Source: Aporhodopirellula aestuarii (GTDB lineage: Bacteria; Planctomycetota; Planctomycetia; Pirellulales; Pirellulaceae). Taken from it: a DNA stretch of 64,000 bases. The DNA is taken from the NCBI RefSeq assembly GCF_023701485.1, contig NZ_JAMQBK010000011.1, positions 1-64,000 of the forward strand, given 5' to 3'. Below are positions 1 to 8,974 of the stretch, in pieces. Made by a program: the position numbers and the translations under genes. Every line of letters starts with the position of its first letter. The stretch's first letter is position 1. Below the pieces are notes generated by a model that was given only the letters and a program-made list of their open reading frames with translations, was not told where the DNA came from and ran no database searches.

Positions 1-461
1 TAAAAATCAAAATGCTCTAGTAACGGACACATTGTTGGAGGAGTATGGCGGGCTGTTCCCCCAACCGGTGCTGCCTGGGAGAACTTCGCCCCTTCCGAAC
101 CCCTACCCCCCTAATTGATTCAGACGCCAATTCGCCCAAACGCAACGAGGCAGCGAGCCCGAGACCCCATTTGTACCGTAGACCCATCGCGTTGATGGAT
201 TCCCTTGCCCTGATCGCTTTACTGGCGGCGGATTTGGATTCCGCCAGTTATTCTTATTTTGATGTCCCCGACACCTCGGCTGAGATTCTGATGGTCTGCC
301 GTTCGCTGCGGCTCGAACCGCGACGGAAAAACGGACGACCTCGGCGCCGGGCGGGTCACGCTACGACGTCTACGATCAAGAACGACTCGACCTGCCGCAT
401 TGACCGGCCGGCGTTAACAGGCCATGGTCAAAGCGGTGGCGGGTCGATTCGTTCAAAAAGA
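1..461. other. Gene-free stretch at window start
   Basis: No convincing gene is seen here. One open frame runs rightward from about 45 to 560, but its translation is rich in Arg and Ser without any recognisable motif and its end lies antisense to the sulfatase that finishes at 462. The stretch is the 3' flank of that sulfatase, so it may hold its terminator, but I see no clear hairpin with a T-run. Confidence 0.4.
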
Positions 462-1973
462 CTACTTTCTAGTTTTGCCCGCGATCGGACTTTTGAGTCT
501 GACCGGGACATCGTTCGATCGTTCTGGCCCGTCGGTGCTGCGGCCGCGGTTCACGTCTGATTTGAGTTGCGCCAGTAGCTGATCGACCACTTCGGGATGG
601 CTGCTGTAGAGGTTGTTTTGCTCTCCAGGATCGGCTTCCATGTCATAGAGTTGCGCCTCGGCATTGTCGGACTGCTTTTCCTTTGTCCATCCCCCCGAGC
701 CCTTTGTAAGAAGGAGTTTCCATTTGCCTTGGCGATAGGCAAACTTCCCTCCGATCGAATGGTGAATCACGCCCTTCCGACTCGAAACGATTGGCTGGCC
801 GCGCAGCGCGGGTAGAAAGCTAACACTGTCTTCTCCCGCCGTCTCAGGCAGCTTGGCTCCGGCCGCTTCGGCACAAGTTGCCATCAAGTCGGTCAGGCAG
901 ATCGTCTGATCGCACTTGCTGCCAGCGTCGACCACGGCAGGCCAACGGACGATGAACGGAACACGATGGCCGCCATCCCAGAGATCCGATTTGTAACCAC
1001 GGAATTGGGCGCTGGGATAATGGCCTTGCTTTTCCAACTCATCTGCCTTCGATGGCTTGGCGGAACATCCGTTGTCGCTGGTCACGATGATCAGCGTGTT
1101 TTCAGCGAACCCCGACGCATCCACCGCCGCAACAATCTGTCCGATCACCGCGTCGGTGTGCATCACAAAGTCACCATACTCGCCCAGCTCACTCTTTCCT
1201 TTCCATTCGTCCGAAGGCACGATCGGTGTATGGGGTGACGTCAGTGCGATGTACATGAAGAACGGGGTGTCCGCGCTCTGCTGTTGAATGTATTGAACTG
1301 ATTGCCGGCCGATTTTGGGTAAAACATCCACCGCCTCCAGATCCGGATGTGCCGGTCCTTTGCGATTGGGATGGAATTCTTTGATCGCCGTCGCTTCTCC
1401 GACAAAGCGATCGTTCTTGATAAAGATGTAGGGAGGCATATCGAGCGACGCGGATATGCCGTGATAGTAGTCAAAACCCAGATCGACCGGTCCGCCGCTG
1501 ATGCGTCCCTTCCAATCCACGTTCTGCGGGTTTCTGCCTCGGACGGAGTTTTTATCGGTGGTGGGAAGCCCCAGCCCAAGATGCCATTTGCCGATGCAGG
1601 CCGTGTGGTAGCCGTGCTTCTTGAGAAAACCGGCGACGGTTAATCGATCGGGAGTGATCAGCGGTTCGTTGAAACCGAATAGCACACCGCTTTGCAAACG
1701 CGAACGCCAGTTATAGCGTCCGGTCAATATTCCATAGCGGGTCGGGGTGCAAACCGAGGAGCTTGTATGAGCATCGGTGAAGTGCATGCCCTCGTCCGCG
1801 AGTCGATCCATCTGCGGCGTGGCGATTTTGCATCGCTCAGGATTCATACAACGCACATCGCCGTAGCCGAGATCGTCCGCCAAGATGAAGACAACGTTCG
1901 GTCGCGCCGCAAAGCATGTTGATGCAAACGCAACGAACGTGATCGCCGTCGCCAGCGATAGCCGCGAAATCAT
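462..1973 (-). CDS. Secreted S1 family sulfatase (arylsulfatase type)
   Basis: A 503-residue type I sulfatase that should remove sulfate esters from a polysaccharide or its oligosaccharides in the periplasm or outside the cell. An N-terminal signal peptide (about residues 1-22) is followed by the metal-binding PNVVFILADDLGYGD, the C-T-P-T-R motif with Cys75 as the residue expected to become formylglycine, GKWHLG near 125-135, SPHTPIV, and the late SDNG metal-binding motif. Length is normal for the family. The start codon overlaps the stop of the upstream propeller gene as ATGA, so the two are probably translationally coupled. It closely resembles the sulfatase at 3025-4506 (shared CxxxPTRYG/LLTGRY region and C-terminal STDG tail), so the two probably arose by duplication. 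The sulfate position and sugar acted on cannot be told from sequence. Confidence 0.93.
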   Translation of the reverse strand: MISRLSLATAITFVAFASTCFAARPNVVFILADDLGYGDVRCMNPERCKIATPQMDRLADEGMHFTDAHTSSSVCTPTRYGILTGRYNWRSRLQSGVLFGFNEPLITPDRLTVAGFLKKHGYHTACIGKWHLGLGLPTTDKNSVRGRNPQNVDWKGRISGGPVDLGFDYYHGISASLDMPPYIFIKNDRFVGEATAIKEFHPNRKGPAHPDLEAVDVLPKIGRQSVQYIQQQSADTPFFMYIALTSPHTPIVPSDEWKGKSELGEYGDFVMHTDAVIGQIVAAVDASGFAENTLIIVTSDNGCSAKPSKADELEKQGHYPSAQFRGYKSDLWDGGHRVPFIVRWPAVVDAGSKCDQTICLTDLMATCAEAAGAKLPETAGEDSVSFLPALRGQPIVSSRKGVIHHSIGGKFAYRQGKWKLLLTKGSGGWTKEKQSDNAEAQLYDMEADPGEQNNLYSSHPEVVDQLLAQLKSDVNRGRSTDGPERSNDVPVRLKSPIAGKTRK

Positions 1974-3025
1974 TTGTCTTCTCCGTTCCAGTCCGTGATT
2001 CTCAAAAAGTAACCAGCAGATGGTTTGTCATCATGACAGGCGAGGAACAGACACTCCGGTTTACCATCTTTCCACAAGATGCTCGGTCGTTCGCTGCGAG
2101 CGAGCGGGTCGCCGAAGTAGATTTCGTTGGTCTGGTAGCCGATCTTTGGACGGCCCCAGTCGATCCCATCTTTGGACTGATAGATCAGCCCAGGACGTAA
2201 CCCGCCAGGGCGTCCTTGAGGTGTCTTGCCGGCCAGCATGTCGGCGACTCCACGCCGGTCTTCTACGATCATGTAGTACATGCCGTTGTAATAGAAAGCA
2301 TAAGGATCTTCGATATCCAGCTTCTCGTCAGCATAGCTGATCACCGGATTTTTCTCGTAGTTCACATAGGGCCCCTCGATTCGATCGCTGATTGCAAGCG
2401 ATATCTCGCGGATGGCTTCTTTGCGGGAGTATTTGTCCGTCATCGATTTGTAATAGATCCGGTACTTCCCATCTGGTGCCGCGACAAACGTGGGGTTGGA
2501 TGCATGAACGATGTTTGCCCCTTTTAAGACACCCGATGCAGGGATTACCGGATTGAGCGGGCTTTCGGTCCACGGACCGCTCAGCGACTTGGCCGTGGCG
2601 AGGCCAACTTCCTGTTTCGAGCCGTTCTCGTTGAACCTATTAAGCAAGAAGACGAGCACATAGGTGTCGCCGACCTTTTTGATCTGAGGGTTGTGATAGG
2701 AAGCTTCATCGCTGGCAAACGTATCCTCTACAAACGTGTAGGGACCCTCGGGTTTGTCTGCCGTGTAGTGTGCGATTTTGCTGTTTTTGACCCAACTGCC
2801 GTTCAACGGAATGATGGAATTGAACACGTGCAGTTTGCCGTCGTCGTCGTAGATCGGTGCCATCCCCCAATTCCAATTGCCTTCCTCGGCGGGGATCACA
2901 TAGGACCCGGGCACCAAAGACTTGGAAAAAGAGGACTCTTCCAACTCCTCGGATCGAACCTGTCCGACAAACGCGAACAGAACCAGGACGACTAATTGGG
3001 TGCAGGTGAGTTTGGGAATCATCAT
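1970..3025 (-). CDS. Secreted GH43-like five-bladed beta-propeller glycosidase
   Basis: A protein of about 351 residues with a signal peptide and the repeated short blade pattern of GH43/GH117-type beta-propellers (SNPTFVAAPDGKYRIYYKS, IEDPYAFYYNGMYYMI). It is likely a glycosidase trimming non-reducing ends of oligosaccharides, but the substrate is unknown and it could be a non-catalytic relative. The start is chosen at 3025 because this ATG overlaps the stop of the upstream sulfatase as TAATG; an in-frame ATG at 3043 would overlap that gene by 19 bases. The downstream stop overlaps the next sulfatase start as ATGA. The gene is thus wedged between two similar sulfatases in one tightly coupled operon, which suggests that desulfation and glycosidic cleavage act on the same substrate. 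Confidence 0.8.
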   Translation of the reverse strand: MMIPKLTCTQLVVLVLFAFVGQVRSEELEESSFSKSLVPGSYVIPAEEGNWNWGMAPIYDDDGKLHVFNSIIPLNGSWVKNSKIAHYTADKPEGPYTFVEDTFASDEASYHNPQIKKVGDTYVLVFLLNRFNENGSKQEVGLATAKSLSGPWTESPLNPVIPASGVLKGANIVHASNPTFVAAPDGKYRIYYKSMTDKYSRKEAIREISLAISDRIEGPYVNYEKNPVISYADEKLDIEDPYAFYYNGMYYMIVEDRRGVADMLAGKTPQGRPGGLRPGLIYQSKDGIDWGRPKIGYQTNEIYFGDPLARSERPSILWKDGKPECLFLACHDDKPSAGYFLRITDWNGEDK

Positions 3026-4506
3026 TACTTTTCGCTTTTCCAAAGGTCGATTTTGTCGATGTCGTTTTCCGTTGCTGCGCCGTCGGTGCTGCGTCCGCGC
3101 GCGACATCGGTTTCGAGCTGTTTCAGCAAACGAGCAGCGATTTCGGGATGTGAATTGTAAAGGTTGGTCGTTTCACCGGGGTCAGCCTCCATGTCGTAAA
3201 GCTGCGCGACCGGGCTGTCTGCGGGCATTTGCTTTTCGTTAGGCGAAGTCCAACCGCCGGATCCCTTCGCCAGCGACAGTTTCCACTTGCCCTGACGATA
3301 GGCGAAGTGCCCGCTGATCGAATGATGAATCACACCGGCGCGTGAAGACACAATCGGTTCTCCCTTCAACGCTGGCAGGAAGCTAACACTGTCTTCAGCC
3401 GATCCTGCAGGAACCGACGCATCGGTCAGTTCGGCGCAGGTCGCGAACAGATCCGTCAGGCAGATGAGTTGATCGCTGGTCGTGCCCGCCGCGACCTGAC
3501 CTGGCCAACGCACGATGAATGGAACGCGATGTCCGCCGTCCCAGATGTCGGCCTTGGATCCACGCAAGTGTGCACTCGGATAGTGCCTCTGGGCTTGCAG
3601 CTGTGGAATTCCCGCCGCCTTCGAACAACCGTTGTCGGCGCTGAAGATGACAAGCGTGTTATCGCTTAAGCCGTTGCGGTCGAGCGCGTCCAGAATTTCG
3701 CCGAAGCCAGCGTCTGTTTGCATCACGAAGTCGGCATACGCTCCGAGTCCGCTCTTGCCTTGCCACTCTTGGGTCGGAACGATCGGGGTGTGCGGCGAAC
3801 CAAACGGCACGTAGAGAAAGAACGGTTCGCCAGGGGCGTTCGCCGCCCGATGATCGATGTACTGCACCGCTGTGCGAGTCAGACGCGGAAGCATATGTAT
3901 CTCATCTTCATGCTTGATCACCGTGTCGTTTTCGATCACGCCCTTCATGTCGCCGGCATGATGAAATCCGTGGTAATAATCGAACCCGCGGTCGACTGGC
4001 CCGTCTGGAATCTTGCTTCCGACCGGCGCCAGCCCTTTGTCTTTACCTTTGCCTTTGCCGCGTTTAATCGGTTTTTTCGTCGCAGGATCGGAATACTGGA
4101 AGTTGAGGTGCCATTTCCCGACAATGCCCGTGTGGTATCCCTGCGATTTGAGGAAATCGGCAACGGTCGGACGATCCTCCGTGATCAGGCAGGGTGCGAA
4201 CCCTTGAACCACGCCGCGTTGCAAGTGGGTTCGCCAGCTGTAACGCCCAGTCAGCAGTCCATAACGCGTCGGCGTGCAGACCGCTGACCCGGCATGGGCA
4301 TCGGTGAAAACGATCCCTTCCTTGGCGAGCCGATCCACGTGTGGTGTGGCAATCTTGCCGCGCTCAGGGTTGAGGCAATGGACATCGCCATAGCCAAGAT
4401 CGTCACACAGGACGACAACCACGTTGGGCTTGGATGCTTGCACGCTGCTGCAGGCAAAAATCACCAAGCCATAAACCAGGAAGGTCTTCAAGTATTTTTG
4501 AGTCAT
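3025..4506 (-). CDS. Secreted S1 family sulfatase
   Basis: A 493-residue sulfatase with a signal peptide (about 1-25), KPNVVVVLCDDLGYGD, catalytic Cys77 in the C-T-P-T-R motif, GKWHL, SPHTPIVP, SADNGCS and GGHRVPFIVRWP. It is the first gene of a three-gene minus-strand operon with the propeller and the sulfatase at 462-1973. A lysine-rich insertion of about 20 residues (KRGKGKGKDKG, near residue 150) after the GKWHL region is not seen in its twin and may shape the substrate pocket or be a surface loop. Sulfatases of this class need an external formylglycine-generating enzyme; no such gene is in the window. Substrate is inferred only from the fucosidase-rich setting. Confidence 0.93.
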   Translation of the reverse strand: MTQKYLKTFLVYGLVIFACSSVQASKPNVVVVLCDDLGYGDVHCLNPERGKIATPHVDRLAKEGIVFTDAHAGSAVCTPTRYGLLTGRYSWRTHLQRGVVQGFAPCLITEDRPTVADFLKSQGYHTGIVGKWHLNFQYSDPATKKPIKRGKGKGKDKGLAPVGSKIPDGPVDRGFDYYHGFHHAGDMKGVIENDTVIKHEDEIHMLPRLTRTAVQYIDHRAANAPGEPFFLYVPFGSPHTPIVPTQEWQGKSGLGAYADFVMQTDAGFGEILDALDRNGLSDNTLVIFSADNGCSKAAGIPQLQAQRHYPSAHLRGSKADIWDGGHRVPFIVRWPGQVAAGTTSDQLICLTDLFATCAELTDASVPAGSAEDSVSFLPALKGEPIVSSRAGVIHHSISGHFAYRQGKWKLSLAKGSGGWTSPNEKQMPADSPVAQLYDMEADPGETTNLYNSHPEIAARLLKQLETDVARGRSTDGAATENDIDKIDLWKSEK

Positions 4507-4575
4507 GTGTTTCTAATGCGGTTCAATGAATCGGATGGATATTCCAAGCAAACGACGTTGGCGATCGAGGCTGCG

Positions 4576-4685
4576 TGTTTATTTGCCAGTGGCGAAGCAA
4601 CGTGGCCGTTTGCTCCGCAAACGGAGATGTAAGTGCACGCTCGTTCGCGGAGCGAACGGCCACGTGAATAAATTCACTGCCTAGG
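4576..4685. repeat. MITE-like inverted repeat element C, copy 1
   Basis: An element of about 110 bases built from two inverted arms: CGTGGCCGTTTGCTCCGCAA at 4601-4620 and the facing GCGGAGCGAACGGCCACG near 4647-4664. The edges (ATTTGCCAGTGGCGAAGC on the left, AAATTCACTGCC on the right) recur around copies at 7212-7288, 12507-12617 and 29621-29756. It fills the gap between two sulfatase genes and could fold into a long hairpin. Confidence 0.75.
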
Positions 4686-4726
4686 CGGGGTTGTCGCTGC
4701 CTGACTCAGGGTGTTCTCATAACGGG

Positions 4727-6505
4727 CTATGGAAGCCATTCTACTTCGGTGAAATACGCGCCTCCAGCCTTTCCTCTTTTGTCATAGAGCCATGTCACGA
4801 GCTCGGTCGGTCCGGCGGGTAGATTGACGTCAAACACTACCCCCTCACTTCCAGGCATCACGTCACGTTCCTCCTCCTCGCCGGCGATCTGTAACTTGGC
4901 GCGAACCGCTACGACCGGCTTGTTCGCTTCCTCAGGATACTGACGCAGCGTGATCCGATATCGCCCCGCATTCTTCACCTCGACCATCCACGGTCCCGTC
5001 ACTTTGGGAAGCCTTGCAATGGAGCCAAAATTCCAGGGAGGATTTCCAGTCGGCATGTACCAATCCTGTGAACATAGAACAGTTGGGTTTTGCGCCGGAT
5101 TGCCCAAATCGATCCGCACGGGACTCAGGCGCGGGGCAACCTTGTCCCAAAACGGCTGATAGGCGTCGCGCAACTGCTGAACCACTTCGGGATACTGCGC
5201 GGAGACATCTTGACGCTGGGCTGGGTCGGCCTCGATATCAAACAGCGTCTGGCCGTCTGAGTTCACTAGACGCCAACGCTCAGTCAACACCACTGAATAC
5301 TCATAGGGTTTTGCCGGCAGCGCGGTTCCGCCAGCCCCGCCATGAAACTGAACCACGTGATGCTTACGCTCCAATGGTACTTGAGAGCCATTCAGTAATG
5401 GCTTGAGGGAGATTCCATCCGGATCGTAGCCATCCAAAACGGGAATCTCGCACAAATCCGCCAAAGTTGGCAGTACATCGATATGTGCGGCCAACGTGTC
5501 GATGTCTCGTCCGCCGGTCAGCCCGCCTTTGGGCCAGTGAATGAAGAACGGCACGCGGTGGCCACCGTCGTAGACCGATGACTTTTTACCCCGCATTCCG
5601 GCGTTGTATCCCAACAAGGCCTCCGAATCCAAGCCTTTGAATTTGGCGCCCGCCGCTGTTCCGTTGTCGGTCATGAAAATGAGGATCGTATTCTCTTCCA
5701 GTCCGAGTTCGTGCAAACGTCGGCGCAAGATCCCCATGTTGTGATCGATGTTGGCGATCATCCCGTAGAAGTTCGGATTAGAAACTTGCTTGTTGCCCTG
5801 ATAAGGCTCAGCCCATTGCGGTGGAACGCGATACGGCCCGTGCGGCGCATTGAGCGGAAGGTAGAGGAAGAACGGTTTGTCACGGTTTTGTTCGACAAAG
5901 CGAAGGCCTTCCCGGAACCAAACGTCCGTGCAGTAGCCCTCAAATTTCTCGAAGCTGCCTTGCTTGTTGTTGACGGAGGCTCGCTCGTAGGTGTCGTCGA
6001 AATAATCGTTGCCCCAATAGTCAGACGCTTGCCCCACTCCGCCACACCGGTGCCAGACAACATCCTGGAAGCCGCGGTCTTGAGGACGGTGCGGCGCGTT
6101 GTCGCCCAAATGCCACTTGCCGACCATGCCGGTGGCATAGCCAGCTTCCGCAAAAAGATGCCCCATTGTTTTTTCGTCCGGGTGCAGCATCGTCCGCCCC
6201 GAACTGGTGCGATAGGCCCCCGTGTATCCCGAATGGTTTCCTGTCATCAGCGACGCCCGCGTCGGCGTGCAAAACGGACTGACATGGAAGTCGGTGAAGC
6301 GGATCGATTCGGAGTACAGCTGGTCTAACTCCGGTGTCTTCAGGATTGGATTCCCGTGGCAACCGAGGTCTCCGTAACCCTGGTCGTCCGTCATGACCAG
6401 GATGACGTTCGGCTTGCTTGCCGCAGTGTCATTGGGAGCCGCATTCACGGCAGTAGCAATCAAACACAACACACACGATAAGAACTGTGGTAGGTGAGTT
6501 TTCAT
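4727..6505 (-). CDS. Secreted sulfatase with C-terminal beta-sandwich
   Basis: A 592-residue S1 sulfatase. Signal peptide 1-23 (MKTHLPQFLSCVLC...), then KPNVILVMTDDQGYGDLGCH, Cys79 in C-T-P-T-R, GKWHLGDN, NAPHGPYRVP, FMTDNGTA and GGHRVPFFIHWP. Roughly 110 extra residues at the C-terminus (from about SPVRIDLGNPAQNPTVLCSQ) look like an appended beta-sandwich seen in many planctomycete arylsulfatases. I start the protein at 6505 because it places the signal peptide at the N-terminus; in-frame ATGs at 6520 and 6601 exist and no clear ribosome site decides. It belongs to a different sulfatase subgroup from its two downstream neighbours. Confidence 0.92.
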   Translation of the reverse strand: MKTHLPQFLSCVLCLIATAVNAAPNDTAASKPNVILVMTDDQGYGDLGCHGNPILKTPELDQLYSESIRFTDFHVSPFCTPTRASLMTGNHSGYTGAYRTSSGRTMLHPDEKTMGHLFAEAGYATGMVGKWHLGDNAPHRPQDRGFQDVVWHRCGGVGQASDYWGNDYFDDTYERASVNNKQGSFEKFEGYCTDVWFREGLRFVEQNRDKPFFLYLPLNAPHGPYRVPPQWAEPYQGNKQVSNPNFYGMIANIDHNMGILRRRLHELGLEENTILIFMTDNGTAAGAKFKGLDSEALLGYNAGMRGKKSSVYDGGHRVPFFIHWPKGGLTGGRDIDTLAAHIDVLPTLADLCEIPVLDGYDPDGISLKPLLNGSQVPLERKHHVVQFHGGAGGTALPAKPYEYSVVLTERWRLVNSDGQTLFDIEADPAQRQDVSAQYPEVVQQLRDAYQPFWDKVAPRLSPVRIDLGNPAQNPTVLCSQDWYMPTGNPPWNFGSIARLPKVTGPWMVEVKNAGRYRITLRQYPEEANKPVVAVRAKLQIAGEEEERDVMPGSEGVVFDVNLPAGPTELVTWLYDKRGKAGGAYFTEVEWLP

Positions 6506-6683
6506 GGAGATAGTGGTCATGTTTGTATTGAGGCGAGCTGGAAGCCGCCACGTGGTTGATCTGAAGTGGTTGGTGTCGGGAGTGTTAGAGCAGAAGTGCA
6601 AATCGGGACGGGCGACGCGGCAAACGCTTTGCTTAACTTGATCTTTCGGTTTGTTGGAAGCGAAAGGCTGACGCCATAAATCT

Positions 6684-6709
6684 TAGCGGAACGGCGCGAG
6701 CCGTCCGGT
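6684..6709 (+). repeat. REP-like hairpin, family A
   Basis: Begins TAGCGGAACGGC, loop GCGA, closing stem GCCGT, then CCGGT. The stem ACGGC/GCCGT is capped by a GNRA-type loop. Same unit recurs at 6810, 7124, 7158 (inverted), 51832 and 51949. Confidence 0.8.
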
Positions 6710-6776
6710 CTCACTCCAAAATTGAATGCTGACCAAGTACGGATACTTTCCTTTCTCAAACGTTCTGATTGTCGAA

Positions 6777-6835
6777 ACCGGAGGGTTCGCATCCTGCCTT
6801 CAAAAATCTTAGCGGAACGGCGCAAGCCGTCCGGT
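6777..6835. repeat. Divergent REP pair, family B (-) and A (+)
   Basis: A minus-oriented B unit (ACCGGAGGGTTCGCATCCTG... at 6777-6798) is followed after 11 bases by a plus-oriented A unit at 6810-6835. The same back-to-back B/A arrangement occurs at 17343-17396. Loops read GCGA and GCAA in the sense orientation. Confidence 0.7.
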
Positions 6836-7123
6836 GCCACGCGAAATCTAAATGCTGACAAATCACTGACGGCGCCTCGAAAACCTTCTCACGGGATTTG
6901 GGTGTTCCTTGCCTGCACGACAGGTGATGCACAAACATTTGACGAGCAAAGTCATGCCCTGAAGGCGTGTTAACATGAAGCGTCTTTTCCATCCGATGAA
7001 ACGGAGCTTAATTCCTTCAAGTCGAATCATTCCTACATAAGTGAGAGAGACACGTTGTCTCATTCTGGCGGATAGGTTGTGACTCCATTCGCCAGGGGAC
7101 GTCGATTGTTTTAGTGCCTTTTT

Positions 7124-7183
7124 TAGCGGAACGGCGCAAGCCGTCCGGTCCCGTGTTACCGGACGGCTCGCGCCGTTCCGCTA
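7124..7183. repeat. Inverted REP pair (BIME-like), family A
   Basis: Two 26-base A units face each other with an 8-base gap: plus copy 7124-7149, minus copy 7158-7183. Arms differ at one base only (loop GCAA versus GCGA). It sits about 110 bases past the stop of the dehydrogenase and could form a long hairpin in its transcript. Confidence 0.85.
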
Positions 7184-7211
7184 CATTTGAAATCCTTCAG
7201 TTTTACAATCG

Positions 7212-7288
7212 ATGTCTCCTGCAAACGAAGGCTAATGGTACGCTCGTTCGCGGGAGCGAACGGCCACGTGGATGAATTCACCGCCTAC
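7212..7288. repeat. MITE-like element C, copy 2 (partial)
   Basis: Holds CTCGTTCGCGGGAGCGAACG and GGCCACGTGGATGAATTCAC with the conserved right edge CACCGCCTA; the left arm is reduced to GCAAACGAAGGCTA. Directly abuts the 3' end of the alcohol dehydrogenase gene. Confidence 0.7.
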
Positions 7289-7293
7289 GAGCG

Positions 7294-8508
7294 TCACCTC
7301 GCTTCCACCATCACTTTGACGCCTTCCTGTCGTAGATTCACCTCAAAGGCTTCCTGTATTTGATCCAACGGGAACTTGTGGGTGATCAACGAAGTAACCG
7401 GCAAACCAATCTGCTCGGCCCGCTGCAAGAAATGGTAGGCGTTGGGATATTCAAAGCTATTGTAAACCCAGCTGCCGATCAGCGTGATTTCCTTGCGACA
7501 GATATCGTGGTGCGGGTTGATCGCGCATTCACCTCCATCTACAAAGTGTCCGACTTCGCAGATGCCACCTCCTCGGCGGATGCATTTGAACAAGTTTGAG
7601 AAAGCAGTCGGGACACCGGTGACTTGAAAGCCGAAATGAGCCCCCAGACCCTTGGTTAAACTTTGCACTTTTGCCGCGAGATCATCTATGCCGGCATAGT
7701 CCTTGTAATTCAGCAAATCGTCGGCTCCCAGCGTTCTCGCCATCTCGAGTCGGTTGGAGTTGCCGTCAATCGCAATGATGTTGTTGATCCCGTAGGTTCG
7801 TAGCACGGCGATCATGAGCAGTCCGATCGGGCCACAGCCTTGGACTACAACACGCGAGCGAAAGTTCAACGTCGAGCCACAGTTTTTGGCGCGTTCGAGC
7901 GCGTGACAGACGACCGCCGCCGGTTCAATCAGACAACGCAAGTCGACGCTCATCTCGTTGACGACAAAGACTGAAGAGTTGGGGCGAATGATCAAGTACT
8001 CGCCGAAGTATCCGTTGAAGTGATTGTCAGGTTCGTCCGGTAGGAGCCCGTAGACTTTCAGATCGTCACAGAGATTGGATTTGAGCGGATTGTACTTGGC
8101 GATCATGCAGGCGTCGGAGGTGTCCAGAATGCTTGTCACAATCCTGTCGCCTACGCGGACGGGCTTTCCGACGCTATCCATCTTGACGTCGCGGCCGACT
8201 TCGATCACTTCTCCGGTGCCTTCATGGCCAAGGACCACGGGAGCCAAGTTAAACGGATCTGACTTGTAGCAATGGATATCTGTGCCACAAACGCCGCAGG
8301 CTTCGACTTTGACGAGAATCTCATCGGGACCGATTTGGCGAAGTGGGAACTCGCTTATCTCGATCTTGCCCGCTGCCTTCATGACCGCTGCGCGGCCCAG
8401 TTTGGCGCCAGTAGACTCCCCACGTTTGCTGTGGTCACCTGACTGTGACTTCACCTGGCGGAGGATATCACTGACGATGCGATCGATTTGCTGTTCGTTC
8501 GGATTCAT
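7294..8508 (-). CDS. Zinc alcohol dehydrogenase with likely microcompartment targeting helix
   Basis: A 404-residue medium-chain, NAD(P)-linked zinc dehydrogenase. The catalytic domain begins near residue 40; zinc ligands are seen in GVCGTD (Cys74) and GHEGTGEV (His95, Glu96), and the Rossmann motif is QGCGPIGLLM. The structural-zinc loop has only two cysteines (134 and 147) and looks degenerate. ATG at 8508 is preferred over a GTG at 8535. With this start the protein opens with NEQQIDRIVSDILRQVK, an amphipathic helix with hydrophobics at 8, 11, 12, 15, 16 and 19, followed by a hydrophilic linker of about 20 residues. Ordinary members of the family lack this; it is the pattern of bacterial microcompartment encapsulation peptides. 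No signal peptide, so cytoplasmic. A role in L-fucose or lactaldehyde-type metabolism is inference; no shell gene is in the window. Confidence 0.85.
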   Translation of the reverse strand: MNPNEQQIDRIVSDILRQVKSQSGDHSKRGESTGAKLGRAAVMKAAGKIEISEFPLRQIGPDEILVKVEACGVCGTDIHCYKSDPFNLAPVVLGHEGTGEVIEVGRDVKMDSVGKPVRVGDRIVTSILDTSDACMIAKYNPLKSNLCDDLKVYGLLPDEPDNHFNGYFGEYLIIRPNSSVFVVNEMSVDLRCLIEPAAVVCHALERAKNCGSTLNFRSRVVVQGCGPIGLLMIAVLRTYGINNIIAIDGNSNRLEMARTLGADDLLNYKDYAGIDDLAAKVQSLTKGLGAHFGFQVTGVPTAFSNLFKCIRRGGGICEVGHFVDGGECAINPHHDICRKEITLIGSWVYNSFEYPNAYHFLQRAEQIGLPVTSLITHKFPLDQIQEAFEVNLRQEGVKVMVEAR

Positions 8509-8974
8509 GGAATGACTCAATGGTGGTGTGGTCACAGCGGACCATCAATGTGTAGTCGGGGCGTCGTTCGGTGGTCCTGTATCGGCCTTAAAATTTGTCT
8601 CGATCATAATCGCAATCGTGCGAATGAGGTTGCGACTTTCCGGCGCCGGAGCGGTTGAGCATTGAGGATACTGGCGTAATCCTCATTATCGAACTTGTAG
8701 AAATAACTATCCGACGCGTCGAAGACGCCGCCGGGCGATTCTGACTTGCTTTTCTGGACTAACTCGCGGGTTTCCAATATTGACGCCACCCTGCCCCCCG
8801 GGATGGGCGAGCGACGCGAGGGGGAGGGGCGAAGCCGGGTGAATGCCTCCCTCGCCGCCTCGCAGAGGTGACGGCGACTTGTGTCGCATGGCCTCCGTGT
8901 TCGCGTATCATGTTTTTGCCCCGCCAGGACGTTCGTAAAAGCGGCTGGCGGAACTCACATGCCGCCGCTGACTT
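8509..8974. other. Gene-free stretch with low-complexity planctomycete-type repeat
   Basis: No supported gene. 8793-8875 is a G/C-rich tract (CCCCCGGGATGGGCGAGCGA then GGGGGAGGGG and CTCCCTCGCCGCCTCGCAG) of a kind that gives spurious open frames in planctomycete genomes. A minus-strand fragment at 8604-8789 reads like a short conserved-looking peptide (SYFYKFDNEDYASILNAQPL) but has no start context or recognisable family. Confidence 0.45.

Larger units (their letters stand above)
6506..7293. other. Repeat-rich intergenic region
   Basis: This 788-base stretch carries no supported gene. It holds REP-like hairpins of family A/B at 6684-6709, 6777-6798, 6810-6835 and the inverted pair 7124-7183, a small hairpin GAGACA-CGT-TGTCTC at 7047-7061, and element C copy 2 at 7212-7288. 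All lie between the end of the dehydrogenase gene and the start of the sulfatase gene, both on the minus strand. Confidence 0.7.

Noticed and set aside
45-560. 171-residue open frame at the window start
   Set aside because: No motif or start context, arginine-rich composition, and its end is antisense to the sulfatase at 462.
8707-8889. Gly/Pro-rich open frame (PSPLRGGEGGIHPASPLPL)
   Set aside because: Known type of spurious translation of a G/C-rich planctomycete repeat; no gene features.
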